The position numbers were made by a program, and so were the translations under genes. Positions 52,115 to 63,239 of a stretch of DNA of 64,000 nt are shown here, in pieces. Position 1 is the first letter of the stretch. Every line of letters starts with the position of its first letter. This DNA comes from Nymphalis io (taxonomy: Eukaryota; Arthropoda; Insecta; Lepidoptera; Nymphalidae), in contig NC_065890.1 of the NCBI RefSeq assembly GCF_905147045.1, positions 2,542,001-2,606,000 of the forward strand, read 5' to 3'. Under the pieces are notes generated by a model that was given only the letters and a program-made list of their open reading frames with translations, made no database searches and was not told the DNA's origin.

Positions 52115-52490
52115 AAAAATCATGACGATGAAATAAGTAATGATAATGCACAAATACAGCAATAAGTGCAAGTTGAACACTACAAAAGCGCTTCCAAGCA
52201 ATACACAAGCGTTATGTAATAGTAATAAGCGCTGGAGTATGGAGTTAAATCACGGGATAACCGAGCGTACACTTCCAGATATTAATGATTACGACGTAAC
52301 TGTCGTCCACGTAGAACTAACTTCAACGGATTAAGTTATACCAGATTTGACATTTCATAGAGGGAAATTATATATAAAAGAGATGTTTCTTTCATTTCAT
52401 AAAAATATAAGGTCAAATATTGTGTAAATTGAAACAATAAATACAATTATTATATATCTACACTTGCTTATTGGGTACAGCGCATTATAT
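52115..52490. other. no gene recognised
   Basis: The frame at 52140-52334 (64 codons) has no recognisable domain and lies beside an old SINE-A. It is probably chance. Confidence 0.4.
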
Positions 52491-52492
52491 AA

Positions 52493-52725
52493 TTTTTTTT
52501 ATAAAATTTTTAGGCTAACAGGGAAATGTGCCACTTGATTTTAAAGAAGTCCACCACTCATAGACATTGACACTGTAAAAAATGTTAATCATTTCTTACA
52601 ACCTCAATGCTCTAGCAACCATGGGCACTAAGATGTTACGGCCTGTATCTGTAGTACCAAAACAAAACTAAGTATTTCTGAGTAGTGGTAGAATATGTGA
52701 TACGTGGGTGGTACCTAGCTTAGGC
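52493..52725 (-). mobile_element. old repeat-B copy (inverted partner)
   Basis: CCACCACTCATAGACATTGA, CAATGCTCTAGCAACCATGG, GCACTAAGATGTTACGG, ATACGTGGGTGGTACCTAG keep the minus-strand order. It is strongly diverged and has lost the part around AACCGGAAC. Confidence 0.7.
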
Positions 52726-52726
52726 T

Positions 52727-52999
52727 TTGTGCAAGCTCTTCTGGGTAGGTACCACCCACTCACCAGATATTTTACCGCAAAACAGCAGCACTTAGTATTA
52801 TTGTGTTCCGGTTTGAAGGGTAAGTGAGCCTGTGTAATTACAGGCACAAGGGATATAACATCTTGGTTCCCAAGGTTGGTGGCGCATAGGCGATAGAAGC
52901 GCTGTTTAACATTTCTTACTATGCCAACGTCTATGGGCGTTGGTGACCGCTTACCATCACGTGGCCCATACGCTCGTCCGCCTACCAATTCTATAAAAA
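52727..52999 (+). mobile_element. repeat-B copy, near full length
   Basis: From TAGGCTTTGTGCAAGCTC (the first few bases of the family are missing) to CCTACCAATTCTATA and seven A residues. Lightly diverged. It sits head to head with the old minus-strand copy. Confidence 0.88.
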
Positions 53000-53090
53000 A
53001 AGTACCCAAGGTTAACGGAACATTGGGTATGTAATGATTAATATCTATTTCCTACAATTTTACACAAAAACTTTACATATTTATTTGTTA
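53000..53090 (+). mobile_element. repeat-B fragment
   Basis: GTACCCAAGGTTAACGGAAC, ATTGGGTATGTAATGATTAA, TATCTATTTCCTACAATTTT resembles the middle of repeat-B and directly follows the A tail of the copy at 52.73-53.00 kb. Confidence 0.5.
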
Positions 53091-53091
53091 T

Positions 53092-53265
53092 TTAAAAAAT
53101 ATTACTTCAAGTATTGCAGACGCTGTTTATTAATTTTCTTGTTATTGAAAATTAATAAAAATATAACATTATAAACAGATTGAACTCACTGTACATGTTC
53201 GTACATGTGTCTATACAAATGCAACGTGAAACAATAGTTTAGGAGCTTTGTTCATTAAAGTCTGA
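53092..53265. other. AT-rich spacer
   Basis: Nothing recognised. Confidence 0.4.
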
Positions 53266-53267
53266 GT

Positions 53268-53425
53268 CGGTCCCGAGCGACGGTTACATGGCAATTTAAC
53301 TTGTAACTCCCAGCAGTTCATTATTAACCAGCGCCGTAATATTTTACAGTTAATTTGAACGGTTTTCATGCGATCTCCAGCTCCGTAGCCTTTTGGTTGA
53401 GCTGGGAACAGGTTGGTGGGACAAG
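53268..53425. promoter_or_regulatory. candidate non-coding regulatory island
   Basis: TCGGTCCCGAGCGACGG, TAACCAGCGCCGTAATATTT, ATGCGATCTCCAGCTCCG and TGAGCTGGGAACAGG form a non-repetitive, GC-richer block with no usable frame. Confidence 0.25.
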
Positions 53426-53429
53426 TATA

Positions 53430-53925
53430 GTTGAATATTATATAATGCTTAGCTTAGATAAGATTTTATCTATCTAAATACTTTATTGTTTTAAAAATGT
53501 ATTTTCTATGAAAAAACATTTGTATGCCTTTATTCACAGAGTTTACGGCAGTTCGTATGTCTATAGCCAAACAACCTTCGGACTGCTTAAAATGCTTGAA
53601 ATACTAAGTGCTTTTTTATTTTAATATCGTACCCCACAGGCTCTTGCTTCTCTGCCTTTTTGAGTTACCTTTTTATCTTATATTGCTCCGTCACATTTTT
53701 ATTAATGAAATTAGTTGTACGTTATAAATTAATTTTAATTTTGATTTTAAAATTAAGGTTAATTATAAACGATGGATTACTAATTCAGGTTTGCGTCTTT
53801 GTAACGAACCGTGAAAACCGTTAACGATGCTCGCACTAAGTAAGATGGATTGAAGCAACTCGACATCTGGTCAGCTCCTAAAGCACTGCGATGTATTTGT
53901 TTTTTATGGTTATTTTTAAGTTGTG
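53430..53925. other. no gene or repeat seen
   Basis: AT-rich DNA. Nothing recognised. Confidence 0.4.
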
Positions 53926-53929
53926 GTCA

Positions 53930-54245
53930 TTTAACGGGGAGAAGAAATAGGCGTTATGCGCACCTTCTCTCCCCGCCGCAATAGGCGTCACCGGGACTAG
54001 GGGGGTTCTCAATACCTTGGGAATCCCCCTAGAGAATGGAAGCCAGTAAGGCGAGCCATCCGTCAGAGCTTCACGCATGCGCAAGCGATCCCGTGGCGCT
54101 CCTCGTGAAGAACGAAAGGGTACCGCTGGTTTTTAGTGGGTATTCCGATGTTTGGGGCGCACTCGGCGCGTTGGACACCGGGGAGTCCCAAATACACCAA
54201 CCCCCCCACTGTTCCCGTGGGGGAAACACGTAAGGTGTTTTTAAA
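53930..54245 (+). mobile_element. element-R, longer copy of a non-LTR 3' end
   Basis: CGGGGAGAAGAAATAGGCG, AACCTTGGGAATCCCCC-type phrase (ATACCTTGGGAATCCCCCTA), AAGGCGAGCCATCCGTCAG, AAAGGGTACCGCTGGTTTTT, GGGTATTCCGATGTTTGGGG and GTGGGGGAAACACGTAAGG. The 3' half matches the shorter minus-strand copy at 11.1 kb. It has no intact coding frame. GC content is much higher than any neighbour, consistent with the 3' untranslated end of a GC-rich non-LTR element. The clade is unknown to me; an R1-like element is a guess. Confidence 0.65.
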
Positions 54246-54249
54246 GCAT

Positions 54250-55150
54250 GAAATGAAAGTTGTCTTTTATAGCACACTCTGCAAATAGTGAAGTGATGCA
54301 GCGTTAATGTTTCTAATTGATTGCGTAAATACAGCTCCTTAGTCATTATTTACAACATCCTCGTATTAATATGGGGTGGGTATGACTATTCAAGGTCATG
54401 CCCATATAATATTAATTACTAGTACTTAAATATCGCAAAATTATGGCAAAAGTCAACGAAACTTATATAAATACGAAAATAATAATTTAGGCAACTAAAA
54501 ATCTACACCAAAAAATAACTAATATATGTTATTTGATCATACAATCTACTTTCAATGCTATCGATTTGTGATATAGAATGAATTTCTCTAAAATATAATA
54601 TTACCAAGCGAAATAAAAGTCCCCAAACTCAACAAGTGGGACCCGAGGAGTAACATCGAGGGAGGCTGTGACGCATTTTATCGAACGCCGTAAAACAATC
54701 AACTATCAAAGTTTAGCAAATATCTACGTTATTTGTTCGGAAATTAAAAACAGCAATGTATTTTTTATTTAAGATTTTAATAAATAAAATACTGTACCGT
54801 TTTATATTAAATAGTATTAACGGAAAGTTAATAATTAGTATTTATGCACTTTTATAAAGGCTTTAACTCTTTGGGCAGTGAAACATATTGAAAACTATAT
54901 TGTTTTTTTTTAAATACATAATACCAGAGACGTGATAACCTATTTCGGTATAGCACGCGGATAACTGAAGATCGCACGCTCAAACCTGACCAGGTTAAAC
55001 TCAGTGGCGTATACCCATGCACCACGATGAGTTTAAGCTTTTAAGTATTATATTTGTGTAAGTATTATGTTTGTATTTTATTTAATTCGACTATGAAAAA
55101 AAAATGCGTGCATTTGATGAAAATTTGATTCAAGTTTTTTTTTAAATATT
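54250..55150. other. no gene recognised
   Basis: AT-rich, with GC-richer patches at 54630-54700 (AACAAGTGGGACCCGAGG, CGAGGGAGGCTGTGACGC) and 54935-55030 (CTCAAACCTGACCAGG, perhaps a decayed box B). Neither is assigned. Confidence 0.35.
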
Positions 55151-55154
55151 ATTA

Positions 55155-55228
55155 ATATTAAGTGATCACCACCGCCTATAGACATTGGCGATGTTATGTG
55201 AGAAATATTAATATATATTTCCTTTCGT
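55155..55228 (-). mobile_element. repeat-B fragment
   Basis: AAGTGATCACCACCGCCTAT, AGACATTGGCGATG and GAGAAATATTAATAT match the middle of minus-strand repeat-B. Confidence 0.65.
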
Positions 55229-55229
55229 C

Positions 55230-58200
55230 AAAGAAAAAAAAACATCATAATATAATAATAATTTCTATCACTATGGGACCCGCAGTTATAGCATAGTGTG
55301 TTTCGTGAACTAAATACACATGTGTGTCGGCTTAAGTCGGTAACATAAGCACGAGACTAACGACTTACGAACACAGAAACTTGGACCGGTCAAATTATTA
55401 ATTTACTCCTAGCTAAACCGACAGTGAAAATCCAGACGTACGGTATAATAGCATTATCTATTAACGAGTTTAAGGTTTATTTATATATTAATACGAATTA
55501 AATTTGATTGAATGAATTTTAAAATGTTATTCATTTCAAAACTGAAAGTGCATAATGTTAAACAAAAAAACTTGTTTCAACAAATAAGACAGTTCATATA
55601 AAAGAAAGAAATACACTAAGACGTAATTACGTACATACATAAACACACGAACAAACCAACGCACAGATTTCCTTATAAAAAATATACAGCATGGCACTCT
55701 TGATGAAATTTTGTTAAAATTTTGACATTTCTTATCGGACACATTTGGAAACGTAATATAAAAGAATAGGAAATATTCTAATATTCTGTCAATGGAAAAT
55801 TAAACGATTTTCATAACTCAACAAAACAAATACACTAATGTGATTCATAAAGGTATTTCAAGCGAAATATTACTAGTAATATGAACTAGCTGTTCGGTGT
55901 AAGCAAGCGTGCAAAGAGTAAAAAAAATATTTAGACGACAATATACACAACAAGGCCGAGTGAATGATTTCAGCTTCCTAGGATTCTCGGTAGTCCACCA
56001 TAGGATCTATTGTCTATTTTCTGTTTTTATAAAAATGACAAAAAAATGATCCCATTTTTATTCTATTCATTTTTATACATTTGTTCCTTGTAACAAATAA
56101 AATACGGAACGGAAACTTTTATACAAGTCGGTCTGTGTTCTTTTTTTTTCAGTTTTCTCGTTATTTATTGAGAGTAAAATGTTTAAATCATTTTGACATA
56201 ATAACAACATACTGACGTGATAGAAGATGTTTTAATGACTCAAGTAATATCTTTTACGCAACTATCCGCCCATGGTATTATCATATTTAAAGTATTATTA
56301 ATAAGGTATAAATTTGCTTGTACCAATTATACAAAATACAATTAAACTTGCTTTTGTAAATAAAATGTATTGATGAAACGATCTAATAAACGAATATTAA
56401 TGACGTTTGCGAGTCACTACGATATTACAACCGGCGTGGCAAAACGCCAATTGGGTGATCTGCTTTCTTTTCTACCGCCGAAATTCGATCTGAAATCGTT
56501 TTATATTTAGGTCAAGGCGAAGATTTTTAATTATGATGCTAAGATAGAATAAAGCGGAAGTTTGAACTTTAGAAAATATTTTTTCTATATAACGAAAGTT
56601 CGAAGAGAAATAAAAAAGAGAAACACATTTAAAAAAATCATACATAAAAATGAAAATAGTCTCAGAGATCGAATATTTACAAAAAAAAAAAGACAACCAC
56701 AATCGCAATTTGATCGTTTGAACACGGAACCCAAGAAAGTAACGAGCACAGAGCACAACACGAAAACCTTGTCAGATATTTAAGAATTATTACCTGAACA
56801 TACTGTTGATGCAATAAATTAAAAATATAAACCGAAAATAACTAATGACAGATAATGCGAACTAAATAATTTTCCATATGTAAATGCGGCTGGAACCGTG
56901 GCGGAAGCGGAGTGATGTATACCAAACGTTTCTAAATTTACTGTCCGACCTCCATAGCGTTTGTATCATTGTCATCTGTAGTTACAGCGACCGTTACGTG
57001 TGCAGTTCAAATAGACACACGAGTTCTTTGAAGATTGGAAAACAATTCACGACTATAGAATTTATCAGATGATCAGAATTTATATACACCTTTGATCAAT
57101 TTTTTTTATTATAATTTGGACAATCACTTACGTTATTTTAAGATGTCCATGTATCATTGATTCATAAGGCGCATTGATTCTAAATTAATTGTGATATGAA
57201 ATTGTAAATCGTCTCTCCAGAAAGCATATAGAGACAACCGATTGATAAAAATTATTCAATGCACTTAAAGATTATTCCTAATCGTACGATAATAAGTTCG
57301 TATAACTAGCTGATTATATAACTCATAATAACTCTGACCAAAAAAAAGGAAGCCTTTTTTAATTATTTAAAAACGGGTTCCTGAAAATCGTTTAGGATAT
57401 AGTAAGTGTTTCCAGTTTAAGGAGGTTTTTTCCAGACCATTAATTCCAAGTCGTAAAACGCAAAACAATATACCAACTGTACGCCCTGAAGATACTCGAC
57501 TAGTAAAAGTAATAAGTATAGTTTGTTAAGGATATTTCACTACGGCTGTAAATAATGTTAACGATTTCGTAATGGTTTTGGGTTACGCACAATTATTGTC
57601 TGAAAGCTTATTCGTGTAGTTGCTTACTGTGTAGACGTTGGTGTTATGTTCAGATGTGATCTTAATAGATTCTCATTGCAAATGATGAGCTACAAATAAA
57701 TTATTATTAAAAAATGATCAAAAAAATATTTAAAGAAAATACAATCAAATTAGACTAACATTTTAAAAGAAAGTCTCTGCGTATTGAAAGACATACAAAT
57801 AGCTTAAAATTGGTTTAGAAATATAGTATAGATATAGAAGCATTAAGGTAAACATAAATCGAATCATCATTTTACATAATCGTAATAAAAATAATCATAA
57901 TAAATTATCAGTTACCAACCACCAACCAAGAAATTCGGTAGATACTCCTGTAATAATTACATTCCAATAACATGTGTATTCTGAATCAAAACCAACGAAT
58001 ACTGTATATACAATACAACGAATAGTGCATATAAATTTGTATAGAACAATATGCCTTATTTATAAATAATTATCTAACATGAGCTTTACATTCATTAAAA
58101 TGTAAAAGAAAAGAAAGGGACCATTCTCTATCTACAGCAAAAGACAGGTAAAATCTACTAGTCTCATTCATCAGATCTACCAGTTCAATTCCATTAGTAT

Positions 58201-58528
58201 CTTACAACTAATATTCATGCAGAATAGAATAACATTTTGTTTTTATTTCTCGTCTTTTGTAAAATGGCACAGAGCCAAATAATCGATGCGTTTTGGCTTT
58301 TTGCCAAGCCATCTGTCGACTGAACAAAAAATAATAAAAAAAAAACTTTCATTTCACCTAATAAGTGTGAAGTGTAAGAAGATTAAGTTCAATTGTATAA
58401 TAAGCAAGAGATTTATGAACTTTAAACTTTAGAGTTAATAAGACACGGCCGTCTTCTGTTCCTTCAAATGTAATATATTTAGCGAAATGTTCCATTTCAA
58501 CATGAAGAACGGTAACGATGTAAACTTT
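55230..58528. other. repeat-poor AT-rich DNA
   Basis: More than 3 kb without a recognised repeat. The frame of 62 codons at 56884-57072 starts with a GC-richer stretch (ATGCGGCTGGAACCGTGG, CGGAAGCGGAGTGATG) that could be a small exon or UTR, but it resembles nothing I know and no splice sites stand out. Other frames are AT-rich and unremarkable. Confidence 0.4.
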
Positions 58529-58532
58529 TACT

Positions 58533-58796
58533 TGGCGGTAGAGCTTTGGGCAAGCCCGTCTGGGTAGGTACCACTCACTCATAACACATTCAACCACCAA
58601 ACAGCAGTACTTTTATATACTTAGTATTTTTGTGTTACGATTTAAAGGATGAGTGAGCCAGTGTAGCTATGGGCACAAGAGACATTACACCTACTTCCCA
58701 AGGTTGATGTCACATTGACGATGAAAATAATGGTTAATATTTTGTACAGTGCCAATGTCTATGTCCGCTCATCTATTTCCTATTTTTTTTTAAACA
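58533..58796 (+). mobile_element. repeat-B copy, full length, diverged
   Basis: From TTGGCGGTAGAGCTTTGGGC through AGGTACCACTCACTCATAAC, GGATGAGTGAGCCAGTG and CCAAGGTTGATGTCAC to ATCTATTTCCTATTTTTT. It has lost part of the ACCATCAGGTGG segment. Confidence 0.85.
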
Positions 58797-58799
58797 TCT

Positions 58800-60525
58800 A
58801 TAAATGAACTTTGACAATCAAGAAAGAAATAGAGAAACATATGATATTAGAAGCTTATTGATATAACATTTGAACCAAAGTAATGACAAATAAGTTTAAT
58901 TAATAGACTTGATTTCTCAAGTAAATATTACTTATTTCCATAAAAAATAAAACAAATAGATGTTCAATCACTTAAACTGTTTAACGTTTATCTTAAACGT
59001 TGAGCTTTCGGGTGTAAGTAATTAGTTCGTTTTAACGGAGTTTCTTGAAAGCTTATCATATTAGCAAAATTGTGCAACATTGTTGTTTTTTAGCTAAGGA
59101 CGTGCAGAGCAATTCATTTAATCGTTTCTTAGCAATTAGACTGGTGACCATTTACACAATTTATTGCCAACTTATTGGCAGTCATCCAATGCGAAGCTAC
59201 AAACAAAAAGGAAGGAATGCACAATTTATGATACCTACTTGCTAAGTATTTCTATTATAATTTCTTATGTATTATTTTAATTATTATTGTCAATAAATTC
59301 ATTCGCCAGTTTTATTCTGACAAATTTTAAAAGCTTATAAAGACCGTTATAGATCATTATGCAATGGCCATTATTTAATTTATTCTTTGTAGCAATTTGT
59401 TAAACAAATATAACTTCAAATTTATGAAACGATTGATTATTTTCAAATTTATTTTTGAAGTGAAGTGTAGTAGGATTTTTTTATATTTGTTTAAGGGATA
59501 ATATTATCAAGAAAAAAAAGGAACAGAGAGACTCACACTCACAGAGAGAAAGTTTTTTCAGTGGATGAATTTTAAGTAAGCATGTACATTCGACCAATGT
59601 CTGAATTTTATAAGTGATAAATTTATATTTATAATGTACTCGTATTATATGACGATGGTAATGATGTTTTCAAGACTGGCCAGCTGTGCGGGATATATAG
59701 TGCACAAATATGACTCAAACACGAGTGCATTCTCTATTCTCTCACTAACATAATCCGATGGGACGGTCAATCGGACACGACAAAAAAGACCATGGGGTCT
59801 TTTTTGAACATAAGTCATCGTAAAGCTAACTCCTTGAAATAGAATTATCCCACTCCTCCTTTTGAGAATTAATTTTACCAGCACTACCTTCTTTAACTTA
59901 CTAGACTTTCAATTTTACTTATTTTCCAAATCAAAATATTACAGAGGTTGCGAGCAGTTCCTCTCATTATTTGGAAGCGTTTAATTTAAGGTTAAAGTGT
60001 TTAACGAGCCACATCTTTGTTACGGCGCCACTTAACCAACAGATAAACTGAGCTTTACCAGATACATTAAATTGTAATTGAAGAAACGTGTTTGTGTAAT
60101 GTTTCTACTTAATTTTATTTCTTACATTATATAATGAATTTTAATGAGGTTAATGTTCGCTAGATATCGTTTGTAGTAGTTATGATGGGAATTCGCAAGG
60201 TTGACATTTTGTTATAAATTTATACTTGTTTCATACGCCGCTGATGTTTATATATATATATATAATAAGTAATTTTAATGGAGTTCTTACGTTATTATAT
60301 CCTACAAAGGTGTTATATATGTTAAATTAATTTATTGATTTATTATGCTAAGATTATTTATAAGTTTAACAAAAAATATATATAATTTATTAAACACAAT
60401 ACATGACATGTATACATGAAGCTCATTATTATGTTTTTAGTAGGTATTTTTTTAAATAGATAATGTAGGAAAGAATATATAAAAAAGCATTTTTTATTTT
60501 GTTAATTTTGAATATACGTAAGTTG
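58800..60525. other. no gene or repeat seen
   Basis: AT-rich unique DNA. A short TA run lies at about 60250-60263. Open frames at 59045-59245 and 59645-59884 have no recognisable features. Confidence 0.4.
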
Positions 60526-60529
60526 TGTG

Positions 60530-60725
60530 GTGACGGCGACGAATACCACTACTCCATTTCATCCCGTGGGGGGCGTAGAAGTCGACCCGAGGGAATATAA
60601 ACAAGAGAACGGGCAGCAGCCTCTCTCTGAGTAATATGACCAACTTCCTGCGATCGCCAACCCATCTGCCAAGCGTGGCGAATTTGGCATATCCTTCTAA
60701 TGATTCGTGTGGACGAAAATGTAAG
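60530..60725 (+). mobile_element. GC-rich retroposon fragment
   Basis: GTGACGGCGACGAATACCAC, TCCATTTCATCCCGTGGGGG, GAGAACGGGCAGCAGCCTCT and CGATCGCCAACCCATCTGCC, AAGCGTGGCGA. I associate the order 'CCCGTGGG...CGTAGAAG.CGAC...GGGCAGCAGC...CGCCAACCC.TCTGCC.AGCGTGG' with a dispersed lepidopteran retroposon sequence, probably an upstream part of a non-LTR element. No frame is intact. Confidence 0.5.
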
Positions 60726-60796
60726 ATGATTATACATCTTATTTATGTACCTATTTATTCACTCATTATTATTCTAAGCCAAATATTATCACTTTG

Positions 60797-60965
60797 TATT
60801 GCTGGTCACGGCTTGAATTGTGACTAAACGAGTGTAAATTCAAGCTCAAGATACACAACATTTTCAATTCCATGTTAAGTAGAGCATTAACGGTATAAAG
60901 AATTTCTTACAATGCTAATATTTATGGTCAGACTCTCAGGTGGTCATACTACCTTCCCATTAGAA
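60797..60965 (+). mobile_element. old repeat-B copy
   Basis: ACGGCTTGAATTGTGACTAA, AATTTCTTACAATGCTAATA, TTTATGGTCAGACTCTCAGG, TGGTCATACTACC follows repeat-B order with heavy divergence. Confidence 0.5.
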
Positions 60966-60969
60966 GTAT

Positions 60970-61440
60970 ATAAGAAAATGTGTATAAATCTAAGCGTATA
61001 AATTTAGCGTTACATAAAAGAACAAAATAAAACGTAATAAAACTCAGTACTTATTGTAGCACATGCCGTACCATCCTTGTGAACGTGCCAAATACCAAAA
61101 GGACCACAAAAGGAATGAGAATTTTGTGGAGCTTTGAATGTCTTCGCGTAGTTTAAGTATCAATTTGGTAATATGTTAAGGTAATGCGGATCGAATTCAA
61201 AGTTTTTCGTACTTTAATAGAACTAAAAGTAATTAGAATGCTTACAATTAAAAAGTTTATGTGCGAAGGCAATATAATATATAAAGTTTTTATTTAACAT
61301 TTTTAATGCCTGTAATGGTGTCATACATTCATTAAACTGTACTCCTATTATTGTGTCAATTGTTTTCTTTTTTAATAAATAGCAATAAATTGTTATATCA
61401 ATAAAAGTAATAAAATAAACAAATGAATTACATACGAGTT
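60970..61440. other. no gene or repeat seen
   Basis: AT-rich DNA leading into the candidate exon. Confidence 0.4.
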
Positions 61441-61442
61441 AA

Positions 61443-61595
61443 ATGCTGTCAGACATCGACGTCGAGCAGATATTGGGTAGATCAACACGAACCCGGAAAT
61501 ATTGGCACAGATGCCCAAATCCGCAGACGACTGTGAGTTCGGTCGCTTCTTTACTGTCATTGCGTTTGACACGAGAGGCGCACGTGTTTCTATAG
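61443..61595 (+). CDS. candidate small exon or 50-codon ORF with strong 5' splice site
   Basis: ATG at 61443 directly follows an in-frame TAA and opens a frame of 50 codons (MLSDIDVEQILGRST..., then RTRKYWHRCPNPQTT, SVASLLSLRLTREAHVFL) closed by TAG at 61593-61595. The block (about 61443-61600) is much richer in G+C than both flanks. GTAAGT, a near-ideal 5' splice site, begins at 61596, immediately after the TAG. This suggests an exon end, possibly a 5' UTR exon whose small frame is incidental. The mixed Arg/Ser-rich peptide is not one I recognise. An unrecognised repeat is the main alternative. Confidence 0.3.
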   Translation: MLSDIDVEQILGRSTRTRKYWHRCPNPQTTVSSVASLLSLRLTREAHVFL

Positions 61596-61601
61596 GTAAG
61601 T

Positions 61602-61838
61602 CTCGGGCTATTTTGATATATGGTGTTTATTTATTGATATCCAGTTTTATTTGCTGCCTGACAGATGGGAGATGACAGTTTTTAGTATTATAGTTAAGAC
61701 GTTGCATAGAATCATCCTATTTTGATGGAGTAGGTGATGTTAGATTTGTAGATGATTCGTCTGTTACTATTTTGATGATTTGGTCATAAACTATTTTGAC
61801 AGACATTAGTTATCAAATGCTAAAACTATTCGACACAT
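61602..61838. other. intron-like or spacer DNA
   Basis: No features recognised between the candidate exon and the LINE tail. Confidence 0.35.
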
Positions 61839-62080
61839 ATGACGACGACGACATATGTTTTCATTTGTTGTTTTTTAACAAAAAAAAATAAACACTCGGT
61901 CAGAATATCAAAAACGAAATTAGGATGTAATGCACCAATGCCTAGATCATCACGGTTGTACAATGGTTTTTGTCAAGATCTAGATATTTTTAATGACTCT
62001 GCCATGATTTATCGTAAACGGGCGCTAGAATTGTTGAGAGATGCAAATAAATAATAAATAAATAAATAAATAATAAATAA
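61839..62080 (+). mobile_element. CR1/Jockey-like LINE: RT C-terminus with AAATAA tail
   Basis: The frame ending in TAA at 62052-62054 reads NKHSVRISKTKLGCNAPMPR, SSRLYNGFCQDLDIFNDSAM and IYRKRALELL. The 'APM-x-R-S-RLYN ... LDIF-x-DS' pattern matches RT C-termini of the same broad type as the 13.66-kb element (LLRICRLYN ... LDIY). A run of AAATAA units (62045-62078) follows the stop. All the RT core is missing (5' truncation). AT-rich DNA after the tail shows nothing more. Confidence 0.65.
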
Positions 62081-62084
62081 TGTT

Positions 62085-62309
62085 ATCTTAATTTTATTTT
62101 GTATTAATTAGTATATTTTTAGTAATTTTTTTTGTAACGTAAACTTTGCATGAATTTAATGAATTATTTAATTTTAATTTGTACCTATATCAATTTCAAA
62201 CTATTTGTGTTATTAATTTTAATTTTATTAAGTGCATGTTTATTTTTTTATGATCTTTAATATGTACCAATTTGGACTTTTTTTTTTTTAATCTTTCTAC
62301 TCATGTTGC
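62085..62309. other. AT-rich spacer
   Basis: Low-complexity T-rich DNA; nothing recognised. Confidence 0.4.
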
Positions 62310-62320
62310 TATAATTATGT

Positions 62321-63052
62321 CAATCAAATCAATCAATCAACAGCCAATCGTTGTCCACTGCTGAACATAGGCCTCTCCCAAGGTGCGCCAAAGCTCCCTG
62401 TCCTCCGCCTTCCGCATCCAGTTGGTGCCCGCCACCTTCTTAAGGTCGTCGGTCCACCTGGCTGGAGGGCGCCCTACGCTGCGCTTGCAGATTCGCGGTC
62501 TCCACTCTAGGACTCGTCTGCTCCAACGGCCATCGGTCCTACGACATACGTGACCAGCCCACTGCCACTTCAGCCTGCTAATTTTGCAAGCTATGTCGGT
62601 GACTCCGGTTCTTTTCCGGATAATCTCATTTCTGATCTTATCCTTCAAAGATACTCCGAGCATAGCTCGCTCCATAGCACGCTGAGCGACTTTGAATTTG
62701 TGGACTAGTCCCGCAGTTAGTGTCCACGTTTCGGCACCGTATGTCATGGCAGGTAAGACGCATTGGTTGAAGACTTTCGTCTTCAGACATTGCGGTATAG
62801 ACGACTTGAGGACTTGACGAAGGTTGCCAAATGCTGCCCATCCCAAGCGAATTCTTCGATCGGCTTCCTTCTCGAAGTTGTTCCTACCGACTTGTATTAT
62901 CTGTCCTAGGTAGGTATATTCACTAACAACTTCGAGAGGTTTCCCCTCGACGTATATCGGTCCCGGCACGACATGCCTATTGAACATGACCTTGGTCTTG
63001 TCCAAGTTCATACCGAGACCGACACACCGGGAAGACTTATATAATTATATAA
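62321..63052 (-). mobile_element. RTE-like LINE, 5'-truncated, coding frame intact
   Basis: The minus-strand frame at 62337-63011 is 224 codons with no stop and continues open upstream to about 63035 (CVGLGMNLDKTK). Numbering from the MNLDKTKVMF methionine: EYTYLGQII at 31-39, YGAETWTLT at 91-99, LKWQWAGHVCRR at 148-159, SVGRPPARWTDDLKKVAGT at 178-196, and AEDRELWRTLGEAYVQQWTT to the end. These mark the segment after the catalytic aspartates of an RTE-type (endonuclease/RT) LINE. The catalytic core and endonuclease are missing. The 3' tail is TTGA repeats (plus 62321-62341). TATAATTATGT at 62310-62320 and 63053-63063 is a probable target duplication. It cannot move by itself. Confidence 0.88.
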
Positions 63053-63059
63053 TATAATT

Positions 63060-63235
63060 ATGTGTTAATGTATTTTTAAAACAAATATTGTAATTGTTGT
63101 GGCTACTTTAAAAAGCTTCACATGTTAGCTATTTTCACTAAATTGTTTTACATTTGTCATTAAAACATGTAGTAGCTACTAGTGGTCCTTAAAATAAATA
63201 AAATAAAAAAATAAAAAAAAATAAAAAAAGTAAAT
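63060..63235 (+). mobile_element. possible LINE 3' tail
   Basis: ACATGTAGTAGCTACTAGTG, GTCCTTAAAATAAATAAAAT and a long A-rich run (63190-63228) look like the end of a non-LTR 3' UTR. No coding part is present. GTAGCTAC forms a short palindrome. Confidence 0.4.
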
Positions 63236-63239
63236 GTAC

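Noticed and set aside
56884..57072. 62-codon frame beginning in GC-richer DNA
   Set aside because: It has no recognisable motif, no splice signals and no second line of evidence. It is mentioned only in the region note.
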